Positions 6,871 through 14,770 of a stretch of 19,110 bases of DNA are shown in pieces (the first letter of the stretch is position 1; every line of letters starts with the position of its first letter). The notes under the pieces were generated by a model. It saw only the letters and a list, made by a program, of their open reading frames with translations, was not told where the DNA came from and searched no databases. Origin of the DNA: an uncultured Hyphomicrobiales bacterium (GTDB taxonomy: Bacteria > Pseudomonadota > Alphaproteobacteria > Rhizobiales > Rhizobiaceae); contig CALUBX010000056.1 of assembly GCA_943914405.1 (NCBI GenBank), positions 1 through 19,110 of the forward strand. Reading direction: 5' to 3'. Both the position numbers and the translations under genes were made by a program.

Positions 6871-7782
6871 TTAAAGCTTATCCCAAGCGATCCGACGCCC
6901 GTCAGGGGCCGTCTTGCACTCACAACGCACGAGATCCGCGACCCTTGTTGCCCGTTCAACTCGAGCGGGTTTGGTCGTGACATGCAGGAAGGTGAGTTCG
7001 CGGGAGATTGCCTTGCTGCCGGGAAGATCGCAAAGCACAAGTTCGCCACGCTCAAGCTGAGGCGCGAATACCCGAAGTGACTCAAGCGCCACTCCGAGTC
7101 CGGAAAGTACAGCCGGTATGATCTGTGAGGCGCGATTGAAGCGCAACCAGTTCGCCTGCGGTAGGGAGACATTGTTCAGATCAAGCCATTCGACCCAGGT
7201 GACCGCGTTGGTCTCATTGACGATCAGGGGCAAGTTTGCAAGGTCTCCCGCGGTCTTAAGACCGTGCTTCACCTGCGGGGCACACACCGGCGCGAACACG
7301 TCTGGTCCAAGCGATTCCAGATCGTGTAGACTTGCTGCCGCCTCGCCGTAGAGGACCGCGACATCAAAGTCACGATAGGAGCGAAAGTTAGGCGCCTCAT
7401 CCGCAAGCAGGCGAATGTCACGCTCATGGGAAGCCAGAAGCGATTGGACGACGACGGGTAGGAGCTGACTTGCAATTCCCGGCGGGCTGCAGATCGAAAT
7501 CGGATCGTCTCGGCTGTTGGCAATGGTACTGAGCCCCGCACGCATTTCATCGAACCCCGCCGCCACATGTTTGAGCAGTTTTACCCCCTCTGGCGTCAGT
7601 TTCAACTGATTGCCAACACGATCGAACAGACGGCGATCCAGGCGCTCCTCCAGCTTTCTGACGGCCTGACTGACAGCGCTTGTCGATAGCGCAAGCCGCT
7701 CCGCCGCACGCTTGAATGAACATGCCTGTCCAGCTTCGGCGAAAATCTCCAGGCTGCTCAAGGGTACGCCCAGCCGCGACAT
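6871..7782 (-). CDS. LysR-family transcriptional regulator
   Basis: A 303-residue LysR-type regulator of normal length. The N-terminal winged helix-turn-helix spans about residues 8-65, with 'CSFKRAAERLALSTSAVSQA' as the helix-turn-helix and 'LFDRVGNQLKLTPEGVKLL' after it. The rest is a substrate-binding-like effector domain. I chose the ATG at 7782 because GGAG lies 8 bases upstream and the HTH then starts at the usual distance. An in-frame ATG at 7857 would add 25 residues unlike the family. It is divergent from the SDR gene with 116 bp between, the classic LysR layout, so it probably controls the SDR and hydrolase genes and itself. The effector is unknown. Confidence 0.9.
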   Translation of the reverse strand: MSRLGVPLSSLEIFAEAGQACSFKRAAERLALSTSAVSQAVRKLEERLDRRLFDRVGNQLKLTPEGVKLLKHVAAGFDEMRAGLSTIANSRDDPISICSPPGIASQLLPVVVQSLLASHERDIRLLADEAPNFRSYRDFDVAVLYGEAAASLHDLESLGPDVFAPVCAPQVKHGLKTAGDLANLPLIVNETNAVTWVEWLDLNNVSLPQANWLRFNRASQIIPAVLSGLGVALESLRVFAPQLERGELVLCDLPGSKAISRELTFLHVTTKPARVERATRVADLVRCECKTAPDGRRIAWDKL

Positions 7783-7832
7783 CGGTGAAGCTCCGCTTAA
7801 CGAAAGGGCAAGGACAAGTCGTTTGCACCTTC

Positions 7833-7887
7833 CCGATAGGAAATCTAGTCTCCTCATCAGGGAGACACTGCCGAAATGCTATCGGCA
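7833..7887. promoter_or_regulatory. Candidate LysR operator with perfect dyads
   Basis: TGCCGA (7869-7874) and TCGGCA (7882-7887) form a perfect dyad with a 7-base spacer, 11 bases upstream of the SDR start codon. A second inverted pair, CCGATAG (7833-7839) and CTATCGG (7879-7885), overlaps it. LysR regulators bind interrupted dyads of this general form in divergent intergenic regions. Its closeness to the start codon would fit repression as well as activation. The assignment to this LysR is inference. Confidence 0.45.
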
Positions 7888-7898
7888 ACGGGGGGACT

Positions 7899-8654
7899 AT
7901 GCAACGGGACATGACAGGCCGTGTGGCCTTGGTCACGGGGGCTGCACACGGCATAGGTCTTGCAATTGCTGACCGACTAGCGGGGCGCGGTGCTCACGTC
8001 GTCATCTGGGACATCGACCGTGACGCCGGCGAACGTACGGTCCGCGATCTTGCCAAGCGCGATGATGCCGCCACCTTCATGAATGTTGATCTTGCCGATC
8101 CCACGCACGTCCTTCAAATGGCATGTGAAACGGTGACTCGGTTTTCGGGGATAGATATACTGGTAAACAATGCCGGTATCGTCTCGACGGGTCCAGTTGA
8201 AGATATAGAACTTGCTGAATTCCAGCGGTTGATCGCTATTGATCTGACCGCGGTCTTTCTCCTGACGAAGTCCTTCCTTCCTCATATGGCCGCCTCGCAT
8301 TGGGGCCGCATCGTTAACATCGCCTCCGTGGCCGGCCAGCAAGGGGGAGGTCTGCTGGGCAACAGCTGCTATGCCGCAGCGAAGGGTGCCGTGATCGCAT
8401 TCAGCAAGGGTATCGCTCGAGAAGCCGGTCCTTTTAATGTGACGTGCAACACAATCTGCCCCGGCCTCACCGACACAGATCTGACTTCGTCACTAACGGA
8501 CAAGCAGCGAGAAGACATCGTTGCCGCAATTCCTGTTGGCCGGACAGGGCGACCTGACGACATAGCCGAAGCGACTGCTTTCCTTGTCTCGCCGGCCGCC
8601 GGCTTCATCACGGGCGTGACGCTCAATGTCGACGGAGGCTTCATGCGATACTGA
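7899..8654 (+). CDS. Short-chain dehydrogenase/reductase (SDR)
   Basis: A 251-residue classical SDR. The NAD(P)-binding motif TGAAHGIG lies at 13-20, followed by 'VVIWDIDRDAG', NNAG at 90-93, and the catalytic Ser143, Tyr158 and Lys162 in 'ASVAG' and 'YAAAK'. The C-terminal 'FITGVTLNVDGGFMRY' is typical. An Asp in the second strand ('WDIDRD') favours NAD over NADP. I chose the ATG at 7899 because it gives the standard length and follows a G-rich stretch. The frame is open upstream but that part is unlike the family. It likely oxidises an alcohol or reduces a ketone, and the substrate is unknown. It is divergent from the LysR gene and 78 bp upstream of an alpha/beta-hydrolase gene, so the pair is probably one transcript. 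Confidence 0.9.
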   Translation: MQRDMTGRVALVTGAAHGIGLAIADRLAGRGAHVVIWDIDRDAGERTVRDLAKRDDAATFMNVDLADPTHVLQMACETVTRFSGIDILVNNAGIVSTGPVEDIELAEFQRLIAIDLTAVFLLTKSFLPHMAASHWGRIVNIASVAGQQGGGLLGNSCYAAAKGAVIAFSKGIAREAGPFNVTCNTICPGLTDTDLTSSLTDKQREDIVAAIPVGRTGRPDDIAEATAFLVSPAAGFITGVTLNVDGGFMRY

Positions 8655-8732
8655 TGCGTCATTGTCTGAACCGCGGGAGGCGGCAGAAAAGCAATGGCGA
8701 ATTGATGAAGAATGTAAGGAGGAGAACACCAT

Positions 8733-9569
8733 ATGAAGAAGACATTCGAGACCTCGGACGGGGCAACACTCGCCTATACCGATGAGGGATCAGGCAAAGC
8801 ACTGATCCTGTTGCCCGGCTGGTCGCAGTCGGCGGCAATGTTCCGGCATCAGATCGTCCATCTATCAAAAAGTCGGCGCGTCATCGCACTCGACTTTCGT
8901 GGGCATGGTCAATCCCCCGATGCGACGCATGGTTATCGGATCTATCGGTTCGCCCGCGACGTACAGGAACTGATGCAGCATGAGCAAATCGAACGCGCTG
9001 ACATTGTCGGGTGGTCGATGGGAGCCTCTGTGGCCTGGGCAATGATCGACCTGTGCGGCACCAGGCAGATTGACCGCCTGGTCTTCGTTGATGAACCGGC
9101 GTCTGTGATGCGCCAGCCCGGAATGAGCGAAGAGGATGTGGTCAATGCGGGTGCCCTTTTTGACAGCGCCACCATGCTTTCAATTGCTGAGCAAATCATG
9201 GGCGCCGATGGCCATGCAACACGAAGCGCCTTTCTCGACTCAATGGTGACCAAACAAATCCCGACAGAGCTAAAGGATTGGCTGCTGGCGGAGAACCTCA
9301 GGGTGGATCCCCGGCTTGCCGCTAGCCTTTTCGTCAATCACTGCTCAATCGACTGGAGTGATATTCTTACCCGGATCGACCGGCCAACGCTCATCGTGGG
9401 AGGCCGTGTCAGTCATGTCGACGCTCGCTCGCAGAAGTGGATTCACAGTCAGATCGCGGGATCAAAGCTGATCATCTTCGACGAGAATGAAGGTGGGGCG
9501 CACTTTTCCTTTATCGAGGCGCCAGACCGTTTCAACGAGGTACTCGCTGGCTTCTTGTTGTCGAGTTAG
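8733..9569 (+). CDS. Alpha/beta-fold hydrolase
   Basis: A 278-residue hydrolase of the alpha/beta fold. The oxyanion-hole region is 'ILLPGWSQSAAMF' near 27-39. 'DFRGHGQSPDATHGYRIYRF' follows near residues 53-72. The nucleophile elbow is GWSMG with Ser95, and the likely catalytic His is near 257 in 'GGAHFSFIEAP'. The acid residue is probably an Asp near 230, but it is less clear. A strong ribosome site (AAGGAGG) lies upstream of the ATG. It follows the SDR gene and probably shares its promoter. Together the two could oxidise or reduce a carbonyl compound and hydrolyse an ester or lactone. The family also includes non-haem haloperoxidase-like esterases and dehalogenases, and the sequence does not decide between them. 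Confidence 0.87.
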   Translation: MKKTFETSDGATLAYTDEGSGKALILLPGWSQSAAMFRHQIVHLSKSRRVIALDFRGHGQSPDATHGYRIYRFARDVQELMQHEQIERADIVGWSMGASVAWAMIDLCGTRQIDRLVFVDEPASVMRQPGMSEEDVVNAGALFDSATMLSIAEQIMGADGHATRSAFLDSMVTKQIPTELKDWLLAENLRVDPRLAASLFVNHCSIDWSDILTRIDRPTLIVGGRVSHVDARSQKWIHSQIAGSKLIIFDENEGGAHFSFIEAPDRFNEVLAGFLLSS

Positions 9570-9607
9570 TCGGCGGAGCCGGTCTATCCCTATCAAAATG
9601 CCGGTCC

Positions 9608-9646
9608 GGATTAGAGGCTTGGCGCAGGTTTGATGGGATCTAATCC
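9608..9646. terminator. Inverted repeat between convergent genes
   Basis: GGATTAGA (9608-9615) and TCTAATCC (9639-9646) are perfect 8-bp arms with a 23-base loop. They lie 39 bp after the hydrolase stop, in the gap between convergent genes. A second short hairpin, CTGAGC-ATG-GCTCAG, lies at 9704-9718 closer to the ATPase gene end. Neither has a T-run, so a terminator role is possible but weak. The rest of the 181-bp gap shows nothing recognisable. Confidence 0.3.
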
Positions 9647-9750
9647 TCGATTTCCCGGGCCGAACTCCCGCGCCTCGGAGTGCGTCATTGCCGCTCGGAG
9701 AGACTGAGCATGGCTCAGGATGCCACCACCCGTGCAGACGGATGAATAAA

Positions 9751-12711
9751 CTAACGCTCCAGCCTCACCCTCAGGCGTCGAGCTCGTTCCTTGAACGCCT
9801 CCTCCCCTCCCTCAAGGATGTCGCACACCTGCTGGCGCATATCGGCGTCCTCCATGCCGCCGGAAAAATAAGTGATCGGGGGCAACTCGCCAGGCCCGTG
9901 CGGTCCAGCGTTCGCAACGATGATCTGATCTGCGTCGGTGTTGATCACAAGATTAGCGTTGTGGGTCACCATTATGACCTGCCGTTTGGCCTTGGCAGTC
10001 ACAAACAGGCTGACAAGCTCGTCAAAAATCGATTTCGGATCGAGGTTCTCCTCCGGCTGATCAATGATCAAGGGCCGGTGATCGCTCTCATCGAGCGCAA
10101 GGTAGAGCAAGAGCAGGACGATCCCACGGGTACCGGGCGAGAGTTTGGTAATGTCCGTACCCTCGTAGTCGATGCTGTACTCGATCTGGATATGCTCGGT
10201 ACCAAACAGCCATTTGGCAAAGCGCACCAACCAGCTTCGATAAGCCGCCTGATCATTGCTCGCCACATTGGCGACAGCGAGGAGCTCTTCCTGCCAGGCG
10301 TCGGTGAAATGCTGAATGGCCGTGTCTATGGCAGGGACATCGCCTGTTTCCCAAGCCTTTCGCAGGTGAGTGTTGGCCCATTGCTCTAGCGAGCCCTTGC
10401 CCTTGAAGTCGCCCGCGCGCCGCAGATCGAAAAGTTTCTCGCCAAGTAAAGCCCATTGTTTCACATCGGCGTGCCGGGAAGCTGAGAATGACAGCTTCTG
10501 CAACGTGCCCTTGGCTGCCTGCAATCTATCCACCAAAGGTCTGTAGAGATCGCGCAGAACCTGTTCCTCGGCGATAATCGACTCGAACACACGAAGATAG
10601 GTTTCGCGCCGTTGCTTGCTGAGGCTTGCCATCCGCTCGGATGCCCCTTGGCAATCGGCAAGCGTCGTGCGTGTGGTCTCGATCTGGGTGTTCTCTTCTG
10701 CGATGCGCCTGACCAAAGCGCCAAACTTGTTCGCGGTCTCGGTATCAATATTGATCAATCCTTGCAGACGCGCCGATTCTGCCTCGAGCACAGCAAGTGT
10801 GGTCTTTTCCGGATCGGCATCGTCCGCGAGGTAGGACAGGTTGGGGTCAGAGAGAGGCGCAGGAGCCGAACCCCGCCAGCCTGCTGCATTCGCGCGTGCG
10901 GTTTTGAGCTTTGCCGCAAGAGCGGCATCGACATTACCGTGATATTCCAGCAGGAAGTCCTGCCAGTCGGAATCTTCGAGCCGCGCAGCGACGAAGCTTG
11001 ACTTGGTTTGACGCAGAGCCTCCGGCGCCTTGTTCTGGCGAAAGGCCTTCACCTCGTCTTGCAACGCGAGAAGCGTAGTTTCCTGGTTCGTAAAGAACCG
11101 CACGAAAGAACGCACCTTCTCAGCCGCGTTGGCAATGACAGTGAGCCGCTCGGCCCGAACTTCGCTCCCTTTGACAATCAGCTTGTCTCGATCCGTCTCC
11201 AGCCCTTTGACGATCTGCTCCTTCTGGGCGATCTGCTGGGTGAGGCCCGGAATTTGGCGCCGCTTTTCCCGTTCCAGTCCAATCTGGTTTGAAAGTGTGG
11301 CAATCGCCTCCTCTTCGCGCTGGCGCGCAAGACGAAAGCGGGTGGCACGGAGTTCCAGTAACTGATCGAAACGGAAAGTTCCGTCCTTTTCAGGGTGAGC
11401 CTCGAAAATGACCCGTTCGATTTCACCGAGCAGGGCGTCTGTCATACCGTCGGCCGAGCAAAGTTCCTCGACAAACTTCTGTGAAAGATAGCGTGCTCGC
11501 GGGAACCGGCCATCCAGATCGGCATCGTATTCGTAATCGAGCAGTTTGCGCTCGGATGGATCGCCGCTGCCCCAATCCAGCCGGACACTGGCTCCCTCCA
11601 GCAAATTGCCCGCGCGCACGAGAAACGAGGCCGGACTGAGATGTTCGGAGGCTGCGTCGCAGCCGGCGGCGATTGCGTCGGCAAGCGCCGTCTTTCCGGA
11701 TCCACGCGCGCCGATGATTGCCACAAGCCCGGGATTAAGCTCGATGATGGGTGTTGCAGCCCAGGGGGCGTTAAGGATCGAAACGCGGGAGATGACCTGC
11801 GAGGGCGTGGCGCGGATCGGGGGTGCTGCTCCGACGAACGCCCGCCCGGCCGGATCGATGACCGCCTGACGGAGCGAGTCGAAATGCGCCCCCCCTTTCA
11901 CCCAGGAATAGCGGTCGCCGTCAGGCGCGCCGATCTTTGCTGTTTCATGGGCGTCGCTGCCGTGAAGACACGGTTTGAGCGCACCATAGCGGGCGCGAAT
12001 TTCATCGGGAGTTGCGCTGCTTTTGCGACCGAGCCAGAAATCGCGTTGGCTGGCGCTGCTCGCGAAGATGATGTGAGCGAACCTTTCCACTTCCTGCCGC
12101 TGCGCGCCTTCGGATTCGCCTCGCATGCCGGAGGTACCGTCATGTTCGCTGCCCGCGACCGCGATGAGGATGTTGTTCCTGGCCCAGTCGATGGCGCGGT
12201 AGAGCTCGCTTAACTGTTCGAAGCTGACTTTGAACTGGGTCGCACCGCGCGCGAGCGCGGCCCGTCCCGAAAGAGTGGGATCGATTTTCGATCCCAGGCG
12301 CATGAGTTCGTCGGGCGTGCATGTGAATCGATCGCCAGAATATTCGAACGTCAGCTGCGCGAGAAAACGCTGTGTCGCTCCTACGTGATCCGGATCCTTC
12401 GGGTTGACGAGAAGATGACAGTTGACCCAATTGCCCTTGACGGTTCCGAAAGCGAGACGCAGCTCCACATTTGGGAACACCAGGTCGACACCGGGGAGCC
12501 GGCCGCCAGCTTTCGCCTCACGGACGCGTTCATATGTGTCGAGCAGATAGTAGTCGGTCACGCCAAGCGCGCGAATTGCAGGCGTCGCCGCCTCTATCTT
12601 GGCGAGGTATTGCTCCCAGCTGTCGGAGCCATTGAACTGATCATTGAGCACAGTCCCCGGTGCATGAATATGTGGCTCCCATCGAAGCCACCGCGATCCT
12701 GAATTTCCCAC
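9751..12711 (-). CDS. PHP-domain SMC-like ATPase, TrlF-like family
   Basis: A 986-residue protein joining an N-terminal PHP metal-dependent phosphoesterase to an ABC/SMC-type ATPase. PHP ligands are visible as HxH at residues 14-16 ('WEPHIHAPG') and in 'HGSDAHETAKIG' (Asp253, His255). The Walker A loop is GARGSGKT at 334-341. A coiled-coil-rich central part lies at roughly 430-750. 'LSPGTRGIVLLLLYLALDES' stands in for the signature, Walker B is 'PLIIDQPEENLD' (Asp884), and the H-loop is 'MVTHNANL'. This order matches the family labelled TrlF-like AAA ATPase, whose members occur in phage-defence islands. The start is a GTG, preceded closely by GGGGG and overlapping an out-of-frame ATG. It is the third gene of the operon, 51 bp after the nucleotidyltransferase. 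It may act as a nucleic-acid or nucleotide-cleaving effector driven by the ATPase (inference). Confidence 0.88.
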   Translation of the reverse strand: MGNSGSRWLRWEPHIHAPGTVLNDQFNGSDSWEQYLAKIEAATPAIRALGVTDYYLLDTYERVREAKAGGRLPGVDLVFPNVELRLAFGTVKGNWVNCHLLVNPKDPDHVGATQRFLAQLTFEYSGDRFTCTPDELMRLGSKIDPTLSGRAALARGATQFKVSFEQLSELYRAIDWARNNILIAVAGSEHDGTSGMRGESEGAQRQEVERFAHIIFASSASQRDFWLGRKSSATPDEIRARYGALKPCLHGSDAHETAKIGAPDGDRYSWVKGGAHFDSLRQAVIDPAGRAFVGAAPPIRATPSQVISRVSILNAPWAATPIIELNPGLVAIIGARGSGKTALADAIAAGCDAASEHLSPASFLVRAGNLLEGASVRLDWGSGDPSERKLLDYEYDADLDGRFPRARYLSQKFVEELCSADGMTDALLGEIERVIFEAHPEKDGTFRFDQLLELRATRFRLARQREEEAIATLSNQIGLEREKRRQIPGLTQQIAQKEQIVKGLETDRDKLIVKGSEVRAERLTVIANAAEKVRSFVRFFTNQETTLLALQDEVKAFRQNKAPEALRQTKSSFVAARLEDSDWQDFLLEYHGNVDAALAAKLKTARANAAGWRGSAPAPLSDPNLSYLADDADPEKTTLAVLEAESARLQGLINIDTETANKFGALVRRIAEENTQIETTRTTLADCQGASERMASLSKQRRETYLRVFESIIAEEQVLRDLYRPLVDRLQAAKGTLQKLSFSASRHADVKQWALLGEKLFDLRRAGDFKGKGSLEQWANTHLRKAWETGDVPAIDTAIQHFTDAWQEELLAVANVASNDQAAYRSWLVRFAKWLFGTEHIQIEYSIDYEGTDITKLSPGTRGIVLLLLYLALDESDHRPLIIDQPEENLDPKSIFDELVSLFVTAKAKRQVIMVTHNANLVINTDADQIIVANAGPHGPGELPPITYFSGGMEDADMRQQVCDILEGGEEAFKERARRLRVRLER

Positions 12712-12762
12712 ATTGCCCCCAATCGTCTTTTTATATTTCGCCCCACAAACGCCTCAACGACG

Positions 12763-13632
12763 TCATTCTCGCAAACCAAGGGCGCGCAGCCACGCGTCGA
12801 TTTGACCGAACGCGTCCTGCTGCCATTGCTCAGGCGTGCGGCCGTCAAGGATATCCGTCTCCGCGACGAATTTTCGAACACTCGTTGCGCCGTAACCATC
12901 CAGCGCGTCGAACTTGTCGGCGATATATTGATAGCCTTGTGCGCCGCTCTTTTCTTCGAGCAAAGGTTTGCAGGCTTCAGCCAGGGCCTCGATCCCATCG
13001 GGATAGTTTCTGATGCTGTAATAGATATCGTAGGCATCTTTCTGCTTGTGGCGGCCGTTGAGGGCGTAGCCTTTCATGGCGAGCAATGCGGGAATAGAGC
13101 AGACGGCGACCTCGACACGATTGGTGCCGCCGCCAGGCATATCGCCGGTGATTGCGACCAGCTGATAAAAACGCAGGGCAAGATCCGCGCCGTCGGCACG
13201 CTGGACAGCGAAATCGCTCAGGATCGGCGGACGGTTTTTGACGATCTCCGCATCACGGGGCATGAGGAAATCGACGACGATATCGATCGGCGCGCCACCA
13301 TCATCAACCGGTACTTCGCGAACGAGCTGGAAGCGCCGCAGCTCCTCACGCTGCTTATAGCCCTGGCCCATCAAGGCCTCGACCAGAGACACGTACTCGC
13401 CGTCTCCGAGAGCTTCCGCATCCAGGCCAAGATCGACATCAAGAGTACCAACGTGAGGCATGTCCTCATTGTCGAGAAGCAGCCAGGGAACGGCACCGCC
13501 GATCACGGCGAACTTTCCTTTGAAGCTGCCGAGTATCTGCCCGATCTCAACCAGGACACCTTTGACAGCTTTTGTCGTGCGGTCCTCGTAGTCTGCGGCG
13601 GACTGCGGGTCGGGCGTGACTATCTTTGCCAT
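12763..13632 (-). CDS. AbiEii/MenT-like nucleotidyltransferase, putative toxin
   Basis: A 289-residue protein of the DNA polymerase beta-like nucleotidyltransferase superfamily. The glycine pair is Gly45-Gly46 in 'FAVIGGAVPWLL'. The metal-binding acids are Asp65 and Asp67 in 'TLDVDLGLD', and the third acid is probably in 'PIDIVVDFL' (Asp117 or Asp121). A conserved 'RHKQKDAYDIYYSIRN' follows near 195-210, as in AbiEii and related toxins. Family members add nucleotides to tRNA or other targets and stop growth. The ATG at 13632 overlaps the end of the AbiEi-like gene by 13 bp, the usual antitoxin-toxin coupling. Pairing with the upstream gene supports a type IV AbiE-like toxin-antitoxin role. 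Whether it serves as a toxin or as a modifier of the downstream ATPase system is open. Confidence 0.85.
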   Translation of the reverse strand: MAKIVTPDPQSAADYEDRTTKAVKGVLVEIGQILGSFKGKFAVIGGAVPWLLLDNEDMPHVGTLDVDLGLDAEALGDGEYVSLVEALMGQGYKQREELRRFQLVREVPVDDGGAPIDIVVDFLMPRDAEIVKNRPPILSDFAVQRADGADLALRFYQLVAITGDMPGGGTNRVEVAVCSIPALLAMKGYALNGRHKQKDAYDIYYSIRNYPDGIEALAEACKPLLEEKSGAQGYQYIADKFDALDGYGATSVRKFVAETDILDGRTPEQWQQDAFGQIDAWLRALGLRE

Positions 13633-14696
13633 GTAAGAAGGTCCTGTCTGAGGTGTTCAGCCGCCTCGGCGCCGCGCTCTCCTGATACGGCAAGATCGAG
13701 ATAAGTTTGTACTGGGCTTGTACAGACAACTCCCGGAGCAGGCTCGGTGGCGTCATTGAATAGGCCATGGTCCTTCAGAACAGTGACCACGATATTTGCC
13801 CCCGATGTCGCGGGTGACAGTTTGAGAGCAGTGCGCAAGGCCGTCAGTCCGGCGGGATCCGCGTAAAAATATTGGGTCGCTACCCGCCCGTAAGGCGCCA
13901 GCCAATGCGCCGCCGAAAAGGATGCGAAAATCGCGTTCCGCCCATCACTCCTTACGCTGAGAACACCCCGCGCCGCGTCCTCCAGAGATTGGCCATGGAG
14001 TGTTGTATAGAAGCCCATGCGTTCGCCGGGCGGTGGTTCATAAGCGTCGCGCCAGGCATCCAGCAGCGCGTCGGGGCGCGACAACCGCAGGCCGTCATCT
14101 GCGACCTCTGCCCATTCCCGATCCACCAGCTCGCTGCGAACGTTGCTGACATGTCCGAGACTTACCTCTGCGGTGTGGGCGAGATCCGCCACGCGCCATG
14201 CGCGATCCGGATCGCGGAGGAGCACTCTCAAAACCTGCGCGGATTTTGGCTTGAAGATGGATTTCAGGCTTCGCTGAATGGCAGGCGGCTTCGTGTCGAC
14301 CCGACGCTCGATAAAGACGGTATCGAAGACGATCCGCGCATTTCCGACCAGGTCGAGATATCCTACTTCAAACTCATTGCAGAGCGCTTGCGCTTCGGGA
14401 GATATATATGGTGCGATGAAGATCGGCATCGCCCGCGGATCAAACATTTTCGCAGTCTTGCGAAGTTGAAGGAGCGCCGCGCGCACATGCCGCGGCTGCC
14501 CTTGAGCTTTGACTTCGCAGGCGAGAAAGCGGCTATGCCCTTCCCAACTGAGTTCAACAAGAATGTCGAAACCAGAATTTGATGGCGCCTGTTCGACTTT
14601 CATCATCTGAACGAAAGGGACAGCGTGCAACAGTGCGGTGATCGCTTCAGTCGCCTGGTCCTCTAGCTCGTTCACTTCGTTAATAGTTTTCAGCAT
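13620..14696 (-). CDS. AbiEi-like antitoxin/regulator with PD-(D/E)XK-like N-terminus
   Basis: A 358-residue protein. Residues 1-140 contain 'SGFDILVE', 'ACEVKAQGQ' and 'ALLQL'. These give Asp44, Glu61-x-Lys63 and Gln77, the residue spacing of a PD-(D/E)XK nuclease fold. Residues about 145-205 form a winged helix ('RVADLAHTAEVSLGHVSNVR'). The C-terminal 150 residues resemble the AbiEi antitoxin domain. AbiEi proteins neutralise the partner nucleotidyltransferase and repress their own operon. The ATG at 14696 lies inside a perfect palindrome and has no ribosome site. The next in-frame stop is 12 codons upstream with no other start between, so a leaderless mRNA is likely. It is the first gene of the three-gene module. 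Whether the nuclease-like domain is active or only structural is unknown. Confidence 0.8.
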   Translation of the reverse strand: MLKTINEVNELEDQATEAITALLHAVPFVQMMKVEQAPSNSGFDILVELSWEGHSRFLACEVKAQGQPRHVRAALLQLRKTAKMFDPRAMPIFIAPYISPEAQALCNEFEVGYLDLVGNARIVFDTVFIERRVDTKPPAIQRSLKSIFKPKSAQVLRVLLRDPDRAWRVADLAHTAEVSLGHVSNVRSELVDREWAEVADDGLRLSRPDALLDAWRDAYEPPPGERMGFYTTLHGQSLEDAARGVLSVRSDGRNAIFASFSAAHWLAPYGRVATQYFYADPAGLTALRTALKLSPATSGANIVVTVLKDHGLFNDATEPAPGVVCTSPVQTYLDLAVSGERGAEAAEHLRQDLLTWQR

Positions 14697-14706
14697 CTGC
14701 TGAAAA
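14687..14706. promoter_or_regulatory. Operator 1: perfect palindrome covering the AbiEi-like start codon
   Basis: TTTTCAGCATCTGCTGAAAA is a perfect 9-bp inverted repeat with a 2-base centre. The start codon of the AbiEi-like gene (minus strand, 14694-14696) lies at its centre. The core TTCAGCA-N2-TGCTGAA recurs at 14755-14770. AbiEi antitoxins are known to bind inverted repeats in their own promoters. Binding here would block both transcription start and translation start. Confidence 0.7.
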
Positions 14707-14731
14707 TGGCCAAACCGGTGAAATTTGTCAA
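14703..14731 (-). promoter_or_regulatory. Promoter of the AbiEi-NTase-ATPase operon
   Basis: On the minus strand a perfect -35 box TTGACA occupies 14731-14726. After a 17-base spacer comes a weak -10 box CATTTT at 14708-14703. Transcription would start about 7 bases later, at or next to the A of the ATG at 14696. This explains the missing ribosome site. The -10 box overlaps operator 1, and operator 2 lies upstream, so the promoter is bracketed by two identical palindromes. Confidence 0.6.
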
Positions 14732-14754
14732 CTTATTTCACTCCACGAGTTATG

Positions 14755-14770
14755 TTCAGCAAATGCTGAA
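14755..14770. promoter_or_regulatory. Operator 2: second copy of the palindrome
   Basis: TTCAGCAAATGCTGAA repeats the core of operator 1 (TTCAGCA-N2-TGCTGAA, only the 2-base centre and the flanks differ). Its centre is 66 bp from that of operator 1, close to a whole number of helical turns. Two identical sites either side of a promoter suggest cooperative or loop-type repression by the AbiEi-like protein. This copy also marks the edge where ddl-like sequence begins. Confidence 0.65.

Noticed and set aside
9688..10389. Plus-strand open frame of 233 codons at the end of the ATPase gene
   Set aside because: It is antisense to the Walker B and H-loop region of the ATPase, has no ribosome site and shows no domain.
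12802..13704. Plus-strand open frame of 300 codons opposite the nucleotidyltransferase gene
   Set aside because: The minus strand carries the conserved nucleotidyltransferase motifs across this stretch. The plus-strand product matches no family I know and crosses the boundary between two real genes.
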